From NCBI GenBank assembly GCA_907163375.1, contig CAJQUW010007983.1, forward strand, positions 62,001 to 126,000: a DNA stretch of 64,000 nt. Reading direction: 5' to 3'. Positions 34,946 to 47,325 of the stretch are shown here, in pieces (position 1 is the stretch's first letter; each line of letters opens with the position of its first letter). Source of the stretch: Prostheceraeus crozeri. Its lineage: Eukaryota > Platyhelminthes > Polycladida > Euryleptidae. The notes under the pieces were generated by a model. The model worked only from the letters and a program-made list of their open reading frames with translations, was not told where the DNA came from and made no database searches. Position numbers and translations under genes: made by a program.

Positions 34946-35124
34946 GAGTTGCGAAGAGAACTTTATTTGACGACATGCTATGATGATCAAGGACAGATTG
35001 TGATTAACAAGTCTGTGATCATCAAGAGTATTTGAATAGAAATTTAGCCTGACCAACAATTTAAGCACCTATTCTCAGATTATCCATGGACTTCTATAGA
35101 ACTCCATGGATTATCTATTCACAG

Positions 35125-37892
35125 ATCATGGATATCTATATAGTAAGGGGATGAGACAGTCTTTTCTGCATTATACCAACTTGGTGTTACCTGCGAATAG
35201 CTCCAACACTAATTGAATGCAGAATAATGCTGTAATTTGTCATTCTTGTTCATTTACTTCGCTACCATTTCGTCGTTATATTGGAAAAGCATGCATCACA
35301 GCCTCACAAGAATCTTTATGCCGTTCTCTCTCCTGATAGGACGAGTCTATCAGAATCTCTATAGTCTCCTCTCTCACAGCAGTTCATCAAAAATGCTTCT
35401 ATCACTCATATTTCCAGACTTTGTATTAAATAACGTTGGATTCAGTGAGCTCATGTCAAGAGTTTCTTTTGTGGAAATCAGTTGATATATTCCCGAAATT
35501 ATCTTTTACTATGGTCAAGTTGTGGTGGAATTAGAGATGAATAATATTCCGAAAATTTAGACGGGATTATTGATCATAGCAGAACGTCAGAGCTAAGAAT
35601 AACAAAGTCGTCCACATTCAGACTTAAGTCAATTTTCAAACAAGCTTTTGCAGAAACATATCGAATTATTACGTTAATGATTGCAACAGATGAATAGGAT
35701 GTCTCGACAAATCCATGAAATTTATCAATTTAAAAGGCAACATGTAAAAGAAAAATTCTTCGAAGTGTGATGATTTTCAGGAACACTTTGAACCACAGAA
35801 TTTGATTGTTTAATCGCATCACTTTGCTAGAAGTACAAACTGATTCAAACAGATGGCACATGCAGGAACTTAATAAGTGGGCAAAAAGAAATTTTTAATA
35901 CCTTACAGAGATAGGAAAAATAGTCGTGCGTCGCTTGCGGATTGCTCTGAATTCCTTCAAAATGCTCCGATCGCCGCGATTCCTTCAGGTTCGAAGAATT
36001 CAGATCATTGCGCAAAAGTTTTCTTGAAAATGTTGGGCCCTCCGATCATTTTAAAAAAAGTTAGCAGGCGCATGAAAAAACGTTCACAAACTTCTCTGTA
36101 GAACTTGACATCGTCTGCGTCTCTTTGCTGTGTGATCCGGTTGATAAGTCACTGAAACTTTGCACAATTTGGCGTGTTTAATGTTGACCTGACTGCTCAT
36201 TGTTCGATTGCTATGGTACTTATTCAGCAGATTGTGCATTTCATTAGCGTTTCATATTCCACTGTTTCCCTTCTAGTCAAACAGAAGAAGAGACGACCTG
36301 TCTATTTCTGTGCTTTGAACAGTTAAGACGTTTCAATGATATTTCAGCTTAGATATCCAGAAATTGTAAATATAGATCGACATCACTCTACAGAACATTG
36401 ATCGGACATTTGTGTCTCTGTCTGTATTATTTATCTTCACCATAAATTGCTGCAGATGAATGCATTAATGAATTGAATACTTTGAAATATAGCCCGAGTA
36501 GCTATAAGATAAAAATTATGAAGGATTGATCATCAAAACTAACGCTTACAACTATAAGTCATACAGAATTGTTTTCTTGAAACAGAGAATCTAGAACCTT
36601 ATGGAGAACTGCAGATAGACTGAACATTAATATATACATGTGACTACCATTATCCTAAAGGCCACTTTTGTTAATACTTCTATTTATCTGATGAAATCCA
36701 GCAAATTTCTTTATTAAAAATTACTCATTCAAATTTAGTGATGTTCGCTTGGAAGCTTAAGGCATTGTATCACACGAATGTAAATAATTCGCCACAGTTA
36801 ATTATGTAAATTCTATACTATTTTGATCTTGTGCTCACTTAATTTTAAAATGAAATTTTAACCCTGACATAATGATAAAAGTGTTTATGCAATGATCTGC
36901 AGAATGGCACCGATCTTCTTTTGGCATTATGGACACAAAAAAATCGTCTTTGAAACGTTGCATCTCTAAATTTGTCAAATGATTTCTCTTCAAATAATCT
37001 TTCCCTTTTATTCGAATGCACTTCTTTCATGCTCTCCTTCGATGAACTGCAAGAGACTTCCAGCCAACATTTTCTCTGAACATACGTAAAACGTTCTTGT
37101 CAATCTAATTTCATTTTGGAGATTTTCCTTGGACAATGTTATCAAATTCAACTTTCAGAACAACTTCGTGGCGAAAATCATTTTGAAAAGGCACTGATTA
37201 TTCCATTTCCAGTATAAACCATATTCTTCTCAGAATTCACCAGTTTGATCAGGAAAAGACATTAACTATATAATAGCTGTGAGCGATTGAAGCATTTTTC
37301 TTAATAACTGGATTAAATTGATAAATGATTTTCTGAAATGCATCACTCCGAAAGTATGATCCGAACCTGTTATAGCTTCATGCCAAAGTTTGATTAAACA
37401 AGATATAGGTACGATTCCTGAACATAAAGAGCTATCGTGATTGGTGAAGGCATTGTTTCACAAAACTCAATTTTTCACACAGGTAACTGATGAGAAGAAT
37501 GCACTGAGGAAATTCTCCACAATAATTGCAGTCTGAGGATTTGAACAATCTTTGGATGATGGAGAGATGACTATTCAAGGATTTCGAACACACTGTTGAA
37601 GAAGAGGTATTCTTAACTGAACAACAAATCAATGTGCACATTCAAATGTCGATTTTGTAATTCGACTGATTTCTTCATTAATACGAAGCAGTTGTCTTCT
37701 ATACGATAAATTGTTGTTTACTTCAAAGTGAAATAAATCTGACTTGTTGCAGTTCAACATCTCAACTGTAATAATGTCGTTGCCGAATTACAACTAGCAA
37801 AGTTCTTTGATTCAAGTAACACCAAGTTGGTATAGAGCTAAATTGATTTTGAATAGAATGTCTCATCCCCTTACTATATAGATATCCATGCA
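35125..37892. mobile_element. Long-TIR non-autonomous DNA element candidate, about 2.77 kb
   Basis: The left end CATGGATATCTATATAGTAA then GGGGATGAGACA, with ACCAACTTGGTGTTAC about 50 bases further in, is repeated in inverted orientation at the right end (GTAACACCAAGTTGGTATAG; TGTCTCATCCCCTTACTATA; GATATCCATG). Each arm is about 85 bases with small internal differences. The interior has short open frames only (35237-35485 and 35877-36101 plus; 36845-37030 and 37432-37641 minus), none resembling a transposase. The exact outer ends and target duplication are uncertain. Confidence 0.7.
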
Positions 37893-38599
37893 CAGATGTA
37901 GACTACAAGAGCACTCATAATTGGCATAGATTACGCTCCTTCCATTAATTGGATTAATAGTATCTCCCAGCGGGGGATCTCAGGTCAATACAAGTATACC
38001 AAAGTAATAACCAATTATTGACATAGTTGTAGAACATCGTATATCTTGGAAATCGAGAAAATCTTGGTAGAGAGGGAGTTTATCGCGGATATCTATGGTC
38101 CTAATGATCTGTCATGCTTTATAACGGATAGATGATAGCTATACGATTCTCTGACATAGTTCGTGAAATTATTTGATATATCCCTCGGGATTCATCAAAT
38201 AATTTCCATAGCCATTCTCTTTCCACTACATAAAAAGACGGAGACAAAGAAAATTCTATGAACAAAAGAAATCGATAAATCGCTTGCATTTCTCTCATTT
38301 TCTTCGGGTTTCTTTTTCTCTGTAAAGACTTCTTGCTGCCGAAGTTTTATGTTGCCAATATCGTATGCGATGATTTCAGTTGAGAAATTGTTTAGCTTTC
38401 AATCGAAATGGAAATTACAAGACAAGATGTTGACGATAGATTTCCACTTAAAAAAATGCAAATAAAAAAATATAGAGTCCGCTATTATATATTACATAGT
38501 AAATTATTTTATTATACAATTTATTTGAGGGTTTTATGCCAAGCTGCTAAAATCAAATTTGGCAAAGTGATCTTTGTTACAAATTTCCACCGTTAAGAC
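37893..38599. other. No recognisable gene
   Basis: AT-rich spacer; a 62-codon plus-strand frame at 38408-38596 shows nothing recognisable. Confidence 0.4.
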
Positions 38600-39345
38600 G
38601 GCCTTATCAAGCAGATACAATATTGAGAAGAAAGACATCAAAATTCAAAAATCAGTGATTGATATTCTGTGTATTCCTCCCTGTTATTTAATGTAGGACA
38701 GTGTCTTTTGATTAGCACAGATTCTCGAAGGTGAAATTTCATGGCATTGATATATCTCTGTCAATCACTGTTGCATCAATATCTGATTTACACAATTGGA
38801 GGTGTTTGTTAACAGAGGAATGATGGTTAGTAAGATGTTCATTGATTCGCGTGTGCAGAAATCTGACTGTGCTTCCTATGTAAAAATTGTTTACAATTTT
38901 TACAGTCAATTTTATAAATGACTAATTCACTAAGATGTTCTTATTTGGATTTCTGCAATTGATGGAAGCACACTGTTTCACTTTTTTGGGCTTTTGTAAC
39001 ACCATTTGTAATGATCGATGATAAAGTCGGACAGGCAATTCTAATTTTTGTAAAATTGTTTTGATTTTGAGATTAACAGCATCTGAAATATATGGGATAT
39101 GGAAGCAGAAGAATTCGTTCTTATGTTGTACTTTTTTACGCATGTGTGAGACTTTAGGCACTTTGAGACTCATAAAATTAGGAGGATAATCATTTAGTTG
39201 TAAAATATTTTTAAATTCGCGTTCACATTGTTTCTTTTGTTGATTATCTGAGCAACGTTCAAGTCGTCGGTTTCTTTCATTTTTCACAATGTTCACTTTC
39301 ATTTCTGTTGGTAAAGCTGAACGATAATTTATAAATATGGATTTC
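38600..39345 (-). mobile_element. Second Penelope-like element fragment
   Basis: On the minus strand a 126-codon frame reads KDAKKSIFINYRSALPTEMK before and FFCFHIPYISDAVNLKIKTI within it, then LELPVRL and two cysteine motifs. This is the post-RT region of Penelope-like elements (..F..PY..D..N..IK.IL....LPVRL..). It leads into a GIY-YIG segment (KIDCKNC, then FYIGSTVRFLHTRINEHLTN, HHSSVNKHL). The catalytic RT core is absent and the coding region is broken. It is a different lineage from the copy at 13.6-15.0 kb, judging by the weak similarity. Confidence 0.8.
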
Positions 39346-39589
39346 TTTGCATCTTTCTGATAGATCTAACATATGTATGAATATGTCGTTTTATTGGAGC
39401 AAAATTCCGCTTAATTGGACCAATTTTACACAACACATCAATTATTCTAGTGACTGTTTTTTAGTCAATTGGCAGATTTGTGACACTTATTAAAGCAAAC
39501 AATTTGATTTCATTGTTCTTGCATCGAAAATAAACAGTTTTGCACATTAAATAGCTTTCTGGCCATTTGATTATGCAATCTTGTTAACG

Positions 39590-40264
39590 TGGGTGTGTAC
39601 ATTCCATTTAATCACTGGCCTCTATATTTCCTGTTCATAAAGGTAGATTACGTAAGGTCAAGGCCGTGTTTAAGTGAAGACAGTGATGAAGATAATGACA
39701 ACGATGATCTTCCACTGCCACCAGTCGACCACAAGTCCGCCAGAACCGCTCTCCAAACGCTGAAAAGATACATGCTTCAACAAGGAATCGACATGTCATC
39801 CAGTTTGTACACTCTGCAGGACAACATTGATAGGTCAACAATATTAAAGCCTAAAATTCAAGTGACATTAGACAATTTTGTACAATTTAATTAACTCATT
39901 TCTATAGTAGCTATGTATGTTTTACCTACATAATTTTATACACGTTTCTTACCCTGTTATTTTAACTGCTTTATGTGTATGCATGTTTTCTACTCTCCTA
40001 TTTGTCTATGTTTTATTGATGTGTACTTTAATTAACTCATTTCTACACTCTAAACCAGCACCTCCTAAATCACACACTGAAGCGAGACACTATTCGTAAC
40101 TAATAAAAAAATCCTAAAGCAAAGCGTTTTAGGAGGCTAGCGCACTAGTGTTATTGTTCTCTTTAGTATGTCAGCATTCTATTTCACGCAACCTCCTAAA
40201 ATTCTAGTGTGTCGCGCTTTAGGATGCAGATTTCTTCGATTTTAGGAGGCGACAGTTTACAGTG
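39590..40264 (+). mobile_element. Tigger/pogo element, 3' part only
   Basis: A frame at 39641-39894 encodes an acidic run (EDSDEDNDNDD), PLPPVDHKSARTALQTLKRY and a C terminus ..KIQVTLDNFVQFN. This matches the tail of Tigger-type transposases (acidic linker, helical A.EAL..LR.Y, ..QTTITDFF). Downstream, TTTAGGAGG or its complement occurs four times (about 40069, 40127, 40191, 40238) with two ATCCTAAAGC motifs, then the terminus GACAGTTTACAGTG before TA. The DDE domain and 5' end are missing; the Penelope fragment abuts it upstream. Confidence 0.7.
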
Positions 40265-40339
40265 TAGCATGAATGTTTTAAATACATATGTGTTTCCCAA
40301 ACACAAACGTTGATGACTAAACATTTCATTGCATTTCAG

Positions 40340-41178
40340 GGACCTGCAGTAGAACTCCCGGAACTCCCATATGTTCACGAATGGGCAAAGTCATCGGAAC
40401 ATTCACTGGGGTGACAGGCCTCCAATGCGCTGCAGAGGCAACAAAAGCAAATGCTGCTTTCTATCGTTTCAGAGGCAATATCTGTGAATTGGTAGGGAAA
40501 TGCAGCGGCTTCCCAACCAATCCATGCCGTTGTGAATGGAAACCTCTTGAGTCAAAGAAGGAGTATTTGTTATTGAGAGTGTTTGCGCTGTCAAATGTGA
40601 TGCCTTACACGTACATGATGTCCTCAATGACTACCATGTGCTCCAATGTGAAGCCAGACTCAACAGCAGCCTTCAAATCTCCTCTGTTTCTTATTGAGAA
40701 AGAAGTTAGATTCTCCAAAGTTCGTCTCGAATTCTCCACCGCTGGAAAACAGCACGCAGAAGTGATGTTTCGTGTGAGAAATCAGAGATTGTCTCTGAAG
40801 GATGGAGAATGGTTTCAGAAGCGTGACATTATCGGGATGTATCCATGGTCAATTCAAGAACTGAACGGATACGTTTTCCAAGATGCCAACTTCAGAATGA
40901 AGGGATTCACCGACAAATACGTAATACGTCCATTCTACCTGTCTGGGAAACACAAAGGATGTCCAAGAGATACAGGATTCCTTGCAGTTGTTCAAAGAGA
41001 TGTTCGTTGTGCATGGGGTAAAAGTAACAAAGGTTATCCGCTCTTCGTGTACAACACACGACCGAGAGGACCTTGGAGCCTGACCAGCAGGGCTGAAGAG
41101 ATGCGTCTGTATGGAATGGTAGACAAAGTTGATGAGAATCTGTATGTTCGGTCAGAGAACTGCGTTTCATGTGCATAA
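40340..41178 (+). CDS. Terminal exon: PAN/Apple-like motif plus conserved-looking C-terminal domain
   Basis: An acceptor (GCATTTCAG|GG) opens the exon in phase 1, and the frame runs to TAA at 41176-41178. The first ~55 residues (GTCSRTPGTPICSRMGKVIG.., GLQCAAEATKANAAFYRF, ICELVGKC) have the cysteine pattern and CAAEA..FYRF.GNICEL core of a PAN/Apple-type module, whose N-terminal part would lie in an earlier exon. About 200 residues follow with regularly placed aromatics and cysteines (ARVEF-type strand FSKVRLEFSTAG, GEWFQKRDIIGMYPW, GCPRDTGFLAVV, CAWGKSNKGYPLFVYN). I recall this W..GC..D.G...C.W....P..Y layout from uncharacterised secreted proteins of marine invertebrates but cannot name it. 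The internal ATG at 40381 is not the gene start. An extracellular role is likely but unproven. Confidence 0.7.
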
Positions 41179-41401
41179 AATCCAACTTGTCCCATTCTAT
41201 TTGCTTGAAATTGATTTTATGACAGTTTAAAGACTTTTCCATATGTCAGCAAGTGTCACTCTTTCTGTTTTCTAGCATTAAAATATCATTTGGAAAATAG
41301 TTTTACCGATTTGCAATTGTTCAATGATGGCTAGGCAACTCGTAGTTGTGCGTTAACATGGAGTAAGTAGGTTACATTAACTAGGGTAATAATTCAGTAT
41401 C

Positions 41402-41407
41402 AATAAA
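41402..41407 (+). promoter_or_regulatory. Poly(A) signal AATAAA for the 40340-41178 exon
   Basis: AATAAA about 220 bases after the stop codon, with no competing canonical signal nearer, is the likely end of this transcript. Confidence 0.5.
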
Positions 41408-41589
41408 ATCCCCAATGTGTATGCAGTTTCGATTTCATTAAATGAACTCAATTTGTGACCCAGTGCTAAATGTGAGATATTGCTACACTTTTGAAGAAAT
41501 CGCCTCAGTTAATTGACTGACTATGATAGCAATCCAGAAGGGTAGAAGAATAATATTCTACAAATCCTATGTGTCGTGACAAATGTGGA

Positions 41590-42335
41590 GAAGTAATTTT
41601 CATCAAATAAGCTTCGATGGAAGTGCCTCACATAAATGCTCAGTCTTATTAAGAGGAGTCTTTCTTGAGCTTGTTCATGTCACTTAAACCAGGGGCACTG
41701 AAGGAGCAAATTATCACAATCAAAGACACTAAAAACTAACTGTGGGTATGCAAATGGGTCCACAATACTATTCAAATTAAAAATGAAACTTAATTTGGTG
41801 AATCATAGAATTATGTTAAATTGCATTAATCTACAATTGAATATTAATAGTTGAATTCCAACTGATTCTAGCCATTTATGACTCAATGAAACACAGTGTT
41901 TTCCATGGTCCGTAGATTGCAATTAATAATTTGGACAATATGCTTAACTTAACAGATCCATTTAGCCTGCTGGAAAAGAGCAGAGCTGGAAAACTTGAAA
42001 TTTAAAAAAAGCTGAATAAGATCTCAACTTTTGTATGAAGACTTGCAATATGATGCCGATAATATAATTTCCTTCAAAATCAACTTAATATCCGTTTAAT
42101 TAAGATGCTTGAATTTATATTTTCATGCTACTTATGTATTGAAATATGAGGTTCCAAGTTGCTGGTATATCAACACAGGAACATTTTTCAAAACCTTTTT
42201 TATAAAAAGAACAAACAATTTTTAGACCGCAGGACCGCAATCTCCGCGGAAGGCTGTCTTTTGACATAAAAATTTTCACTGTCGTCCGATATCTTTTTGA
42301 GTCGACACTCTACCTCCAATGCATGGCTGTGAAGG
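41590..42335 (+). repeat. Dispersed repeat, plus copy of a diverged inverted pair
   Basis: Blocks here recur reverse-complemented at 50.2-52.1 kb in matching order: TTTCTTGAGC, AATCAAAGACA, GGGTCCACAATACTATTCAA, AGATCTCAACTTTT then ATGAAGACTTGC, GACCGCAATCTCCGC, and GAGTCGACACTCTACCT. Identity is moderate and interrupted by length differences, so the copies are old. There is no coding capacity; the element class is unknown. Confidence 0.65.
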
Positions 42336-43534
42336 GTAACGAATGCGCAGGATTCAGGAATTATAAGATTAGAATTGGAGCGTTCTCATAGAAGTTTGCA
42401 ATGCAAAAATGTACTCACAATTTTGGTAGGCGCATGGCTACACACACTTGCAGCTTTACAAATAATACAAAGCCAAGTGCATGCATGTAGCTTGCAATTT
42501 CCTAGAGAGTACTGTTCAAGGTTTCTGAGACTTCTAGATACATTCATAATGCACATTAGATAGGATAGATATATTCTCAATCAAAACATTTTTCAACGTA
42601 ACATCAGTCACACAGCTTGCATGAGCTGATGAATACAAATTATGCGAAAAATGGCGGCATCGTAGGCCTAGTGACTGACTGAAAATTTAAAATATTTTTA
42701 CAAAATAGTCTGACAGTTCATTCGCATTTTAAGTTAACACTATAAATCATAAACTAGTGTTACAGTAAGACGACAATTAGGAAAATCAGAATAAAATGAG
42801 AATTGCGGTCATATTTTAATCATGAAAGTATATTTTCATGAAAACAACGTGAATTCAATCCTTCAAAATAAAAGAGATTATTTGGTTACACAGTACCTTT
42901 GAAAAATAAGTTTAAGTAGACACAAAGTGACTCAAATATAACGTGTAGACAAAGAAAGAATTTTGTCTTATATTTGCTCTGTTATAAACAACACGTGAAT
43001 CGACTAAAGAAAAGTTTGAAAATATTTCGGCCAATTGTCATTATTTTTTATAGTTGGGAAGAACCGATTCTATTAGGATTTATTAATTTCTTTTGAGCAG
43101 CGATATATTTCTGCGACTATCCGCAGACATCGTCCGGCTAGGATGGAGATTACAAAATATTTCCATCATCAATACAGTCAAGTGTTGTATGCGTTGAGAA
43201 TTTCTTGTATATTTAAAGTATTTTTCGATGTTCGAATCGCATGGAATCTCTGTGAAGCCTTTTTCATTATTGAAATGGTTAGCTGCGCTCCGTGCACAGA
43301 TCACGTGTACAGAAATCTTCGTGTTCTGATGTGTTGTTATACAGCTGTGACATCCGAAGGACATTCCAAAATGTCAGTCTCGGCCTGCGTCATCGCTATA
43401 GTACATTTAGTTAATTTAACACGAGGTGAAGCCTGGAGGAGGGATCGAGTCGCAGATAGACTATTATCGAACGTGCTATGGTCTTCTGCTATCGAATATC
43501 AAGGCATTGTTTGAAATGACGCTGCTGCAAATAT
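42336..43534. other. No recognisable gene
   Basis: AT-rich. Overlapping frames on both strands at 43083-43514 lack any recognisable domain. Confidence 0.4.
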
Positions 43535-44079
43535 GCGCGTCTGCCGAGTTCTAGTCAGTTCATCTTCTTGTCAGACAGGATATTAGAAAAACACATGCTA
43601 ATCTAATGGGACGCAGATTGCAGTCTTTGGTTAAATTTTTTATGTTTTCTCTTATCAACTGAAAAGAACTAAGTTTAGAGCCATAATTTTTGACATGGAA
43701 GATTTTCAGCTCATTTTTCTGTCATGTGCAAGCGATATTACCATGATTCTGATCGGCCATGCATACGAGAATGCGGTTCATTGTGAATAAAGGCAATCAG
43801 TATGCTGGTGTCCGCCGACAGTGGGAGGCTTTCCAAATCTGAATGTGTTAATCTCCATAGATAAATGTCCAATGAACATAATAGGAAGACACCTGAAGAC
43901 ACATCATGTCAAAATTTATGACTCATAGCTCAATACTTTTCAGTGAATAAAGAGAAAGCATAGAAAATTTCATTTTGCCAAAACATACAATCTGCGTGCC
44001 GTTGGATTAACATCTCATTTTCTTTGATTCTGTCTAACAAGAAGAGCAACTACATGAAACAAGAACTCGGCAGACGCGC
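43535..44079. mobile_element. Foldback element with ~190-bp inverted arms, copy 1
   Basis: The left arm starts GCGCGTCTGCCGAGTTCT and the right arm ends AGAACTCGGCAGACGCGC. Inside, both arms share an ACGCAGATTG block, a TTTTCT-rich block and CTGAAAAG/CTTTTCAG, with a ~150-base unmatched centre. The same arms form the element at 53.2-53.8 kb. It is immediately followed by 23 copies of a 76-bp unit; the other copy is adjoined by one such unit in mirrored position, so the unit is part of the element. No protein is encoded. Confidence 0.85.
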
Positions 44080-44099
44080 AGATTCGTACAAGGCACACC

Positions 44100-45845
44100 G
44101 TGTATATCATTCTGTGAAAGTCTCATTGTCGGCCTCGTTCCCTACAGACACTCGTGCTGGCTGCCGGACTATGAGGTGCATATCATTCTGTGAAAGTCTC
44201 ATTTTCGGCCTCGTTCCCTACAGACACTCGTGCTGGCTGCCGGACTATGAGGTGTACATCATTCTGTGAAAGTCTCATTTTCGGCCTCGTTCCTTACAGA
44301 CACTCGTGCTGGCTGCCGGACTATGAGGTGCATATCATTCTGTGAAAGTCTCATTGTCGGCCTCGTTCCCTGCACAAACTCGTGCTGGCTGCCGGACTAT
44401 GAGGTGTACATCATTCTGTGAAAGTCTCATTGTCGGCCTCGTTCCCTGCAGAAACTCGTGCTGGCTGCCGGACTATGAGGTGTACATCATTCTGTGAAAG
44501 TCTCATTGTCGGCCTCGTTCCCTACAGACACTCGTGCTGGCTGCCGGACTATGAGGTGCATATCATTCTGTGAAAGTCTCATTTTCGGCCTCGTTCCCTA
44601 CAGACACTCGTGCTGGCTGCCGGACTATGAGGTGCGTATCATCCTGTGAAAGTCTCATTGTCGGCCTCGTTCCCTGCACAAACTCGTGCTGGCTGCCGGA
44701 CTTTGAGGTGTACATCATTCTGTGAAAGTCTCATTGTCGGCCTCGTTCCCTGCACAAACTCGTGCTGGCTGCCGGACTATGAGGTGTACATCATTCTGTG
44801 AAAGTCTCATTGTCGGCCTCGTTACCTGCAGAAACTCGTGCTGGCTGCCGGACTATGAGGTGCACATCATCCTGTGAAAGTCTCATTGTCGGCCTCGTTC
44901 CCTGCAGAAACTCGTGCTGGCTGTCGGACTATGAGATGTACATCATTCTATGAAAGTCTCATTTTCGGCCTCGTTCCCTACAGACACTCGTGCTGGCTGC
45001 CGGACTATGAGGTGTACATCATTCTGTGAAAGTCTCATTGTCGGCCTCGTTCCCTGCAGAAACTCTTGCTGGCTGCCGGACTATGAGGTGTACATCATTC
45101 TGTGAAAGTCTCATTGTCGGCCTCGTTCCCTGCAGACACTCGTGCTGGCTGCCGGACTATGAGGTGCATATCATTCTGTGAAAGTCTCATTGTCGGCCTC
45201 GTTCCCTACAGACACTCGTGCTGGCTGCCGGACTATGAGGTGCATATCATTCTGTGAAAGTCTCATTGTCGGCCTCGTTTCCTGCAGACACTCGTGCTGG
45301 CTGCCGGACTATGAGGTGCATATCATTCTGTGAAAGTCTCATTGTCGGCCTCGTTACCTGCAGAAACTCGTGCTGGCTGCCGGACTATGAGGTGTACATC
45401 ATTCTGTGAAAGTCTCATTGTCGGCCTCGTTCCCTGCAGAAACTCGTGCTGGCTGCCGGACTATGAGGTGTACATCATTCTGTGAAAGTCTCATTTTCGG
45501 CCTCGTTCCCTACAGACACTCGTGCTGGCTGCCGGACTATGAGGTGCACATCATTCTGTGAAAGTCTCATTGTCGGCCTCGTTCCCTGCAGACACTCGTG
45601 CTGGCTGCCGGACTATGAGGTGTACATCATTCTGTGAAAGTCTCATTGTCGGCCTCGTTCTCTGCAGAAACTCGTGCTGGCTGCCGGACTATGAGGTGTA
45701 CATCATCTTGCGAAAGTCTCATTGTCGGCCTCGTTCCCTGCAGAAACTCGTGCTGGCTGCCGGACTATGAGGTGTACATCATCTTGCGAAAGTCTCATTG
45801 TCGGTCTCGTTCCCTGCAGACGCTCGTGCTGGCTGCCGGACTATA
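44100..45845 (+). repeat. 76-bp tandem array, 23 units
   Basis: The unit runs ATCATTCTGTGAAAGTCTCA, TTGTCGGCCTCGTTCCCTGC, AGAAACTCGTGCTGGCTGCC, GGACTATGAGGTGTAC. Variants (CCTACAGACAC, CCTGCACAAAC, CCTGCAGAAAC) recur in runs, showing multi-unit duplications. The first unit continues directly from the right arm of the foldback element through a short linker (GATTCGTACAAGGCACACCG). Open frames of 67-81 codons inside the array arise because the unit has few stops and its length shifts frame; they are not genes. Confidence 0.95.
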
Positions 45846-47325
45846 ACTCAAGATATCAAATCAGATATACTGTATGTGCTAAATGGCAACAATTAGACCC
45901 CTATGACCGCTCTATCGCTCGATAGATGGAACTTTTCTTTGTCTTGCTGCGACTTTTCATTTTGAACATAGACTAGCGCTATATCTAACATTCAATGAGA
46001 AGTAACGAAGAATTGCATCAATCAGGGAAAATCTTTTCTTGACGTATATGGATGGCAGTTTATCGTTTCAATAATTGTTATTTAATAACTGAATCTGTTG
46101 ATCTTCAGATTTTAGACGATTCATTTGCTGATAGTAGACATCAATTTGTGGATAATTTAGGACTAGCGTTGAGCTTAAATGGTGAATTTCAGGCAAAATC
46201 TAAATAATATTGAAATTTTTAGCAATTTATTGATTGACATTTGAATTTGGTGAATTTTTCATTATTCTCGTAATGGTCAATGCTTTCATATAAAATAACA
46301 TTCAGAACAGTAGAAGAGATCGGTACAGATTTCTCATTCCAGAACTTCTCTACAAACCGTGAAGGATTGAAACCATTAGTTTCGATCAAAGTTTCTTGTT
46401 TTCCCATCACTTACATTCGTGAATTTCTCAATTCAGATAGCACATGTTGGACGCACAGGTTTGTAGGAAAACATCCTCTCACGAGACGACTAAATGATTG
46501 GAAATCCACGCCATGCAACTGTTCGGTGAATTCATCTCTTCACAACATCCCTTCCTCTTTCTAATTGATGCTTTCATATGCACTTGACTGACACTTGTCT
46601 TTATTAATTGTCCAGCTGATAATTGAATATCAAAAACTTGTAACTCAGTTGCGGTGACCTTTAAGTGAATTGCATCAATCTGATGATCTTTCTAACAGCT
46701 GCCTCTGTGTTGCAGTTATTAACAGGAATAACGAACAGCGAATTGAATGAAATCAAATGAAGGAATAATTCAACGTTTCATTGATGAGTTCTATCTAATA
46801 CAGACAGTCACATGACAGACCTGGTACGCCTCTGTTGAGGATCATTTGACACCCATTCATTCCCTCTGCACAGCTGATGATTTATAAATGGATAGAATCA
46901 TTACATTATGTGCGAATTCAATGTTCTGAGGTATTACTTTGTGACTCACTAAATTAAGTCTATTAAGATATATGTCAAAGACAGTGGGACATGTAAAGAC
47001 TGTAAACTGGCGTGAAATTTGGAGACGAAAAATATTGATGCTAAGTAGAAAAACATCGATAAATGGTAGCGCCCTTCTTCTAAAGTATAGAACTTATCCG
47101 ATATTGTTGGTGAGGACAAGTAGGTATTTCCAAAAGTTTAACATGTAAAAATTATGCAGTTTTCCGACTTTAAACACTACATCGTCTTCAATTATTACAG
47201 CTAATTATGATCAGTGTCTTTGATTATGGTTCTCTTGGTGATTTGTGACACAATAAAGCACAAGAAAGTACTCATATCAACATGACTGGGGCTTGTACTA
47301 ACAATCACTTCCATCTAATAAATCT
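45846..47325. other. No recognisable gene
   Basis: AT-rich. Frames at 46219-46564 lack recognisable features. Confidence 0.4.

Noticed and set aside
44024-45925. Four plus-strand frames of 67-81 codons in the 76-bp array
   Set aside because: They repeat the same peptide in shifting frames through a tandem array and end at its edges.
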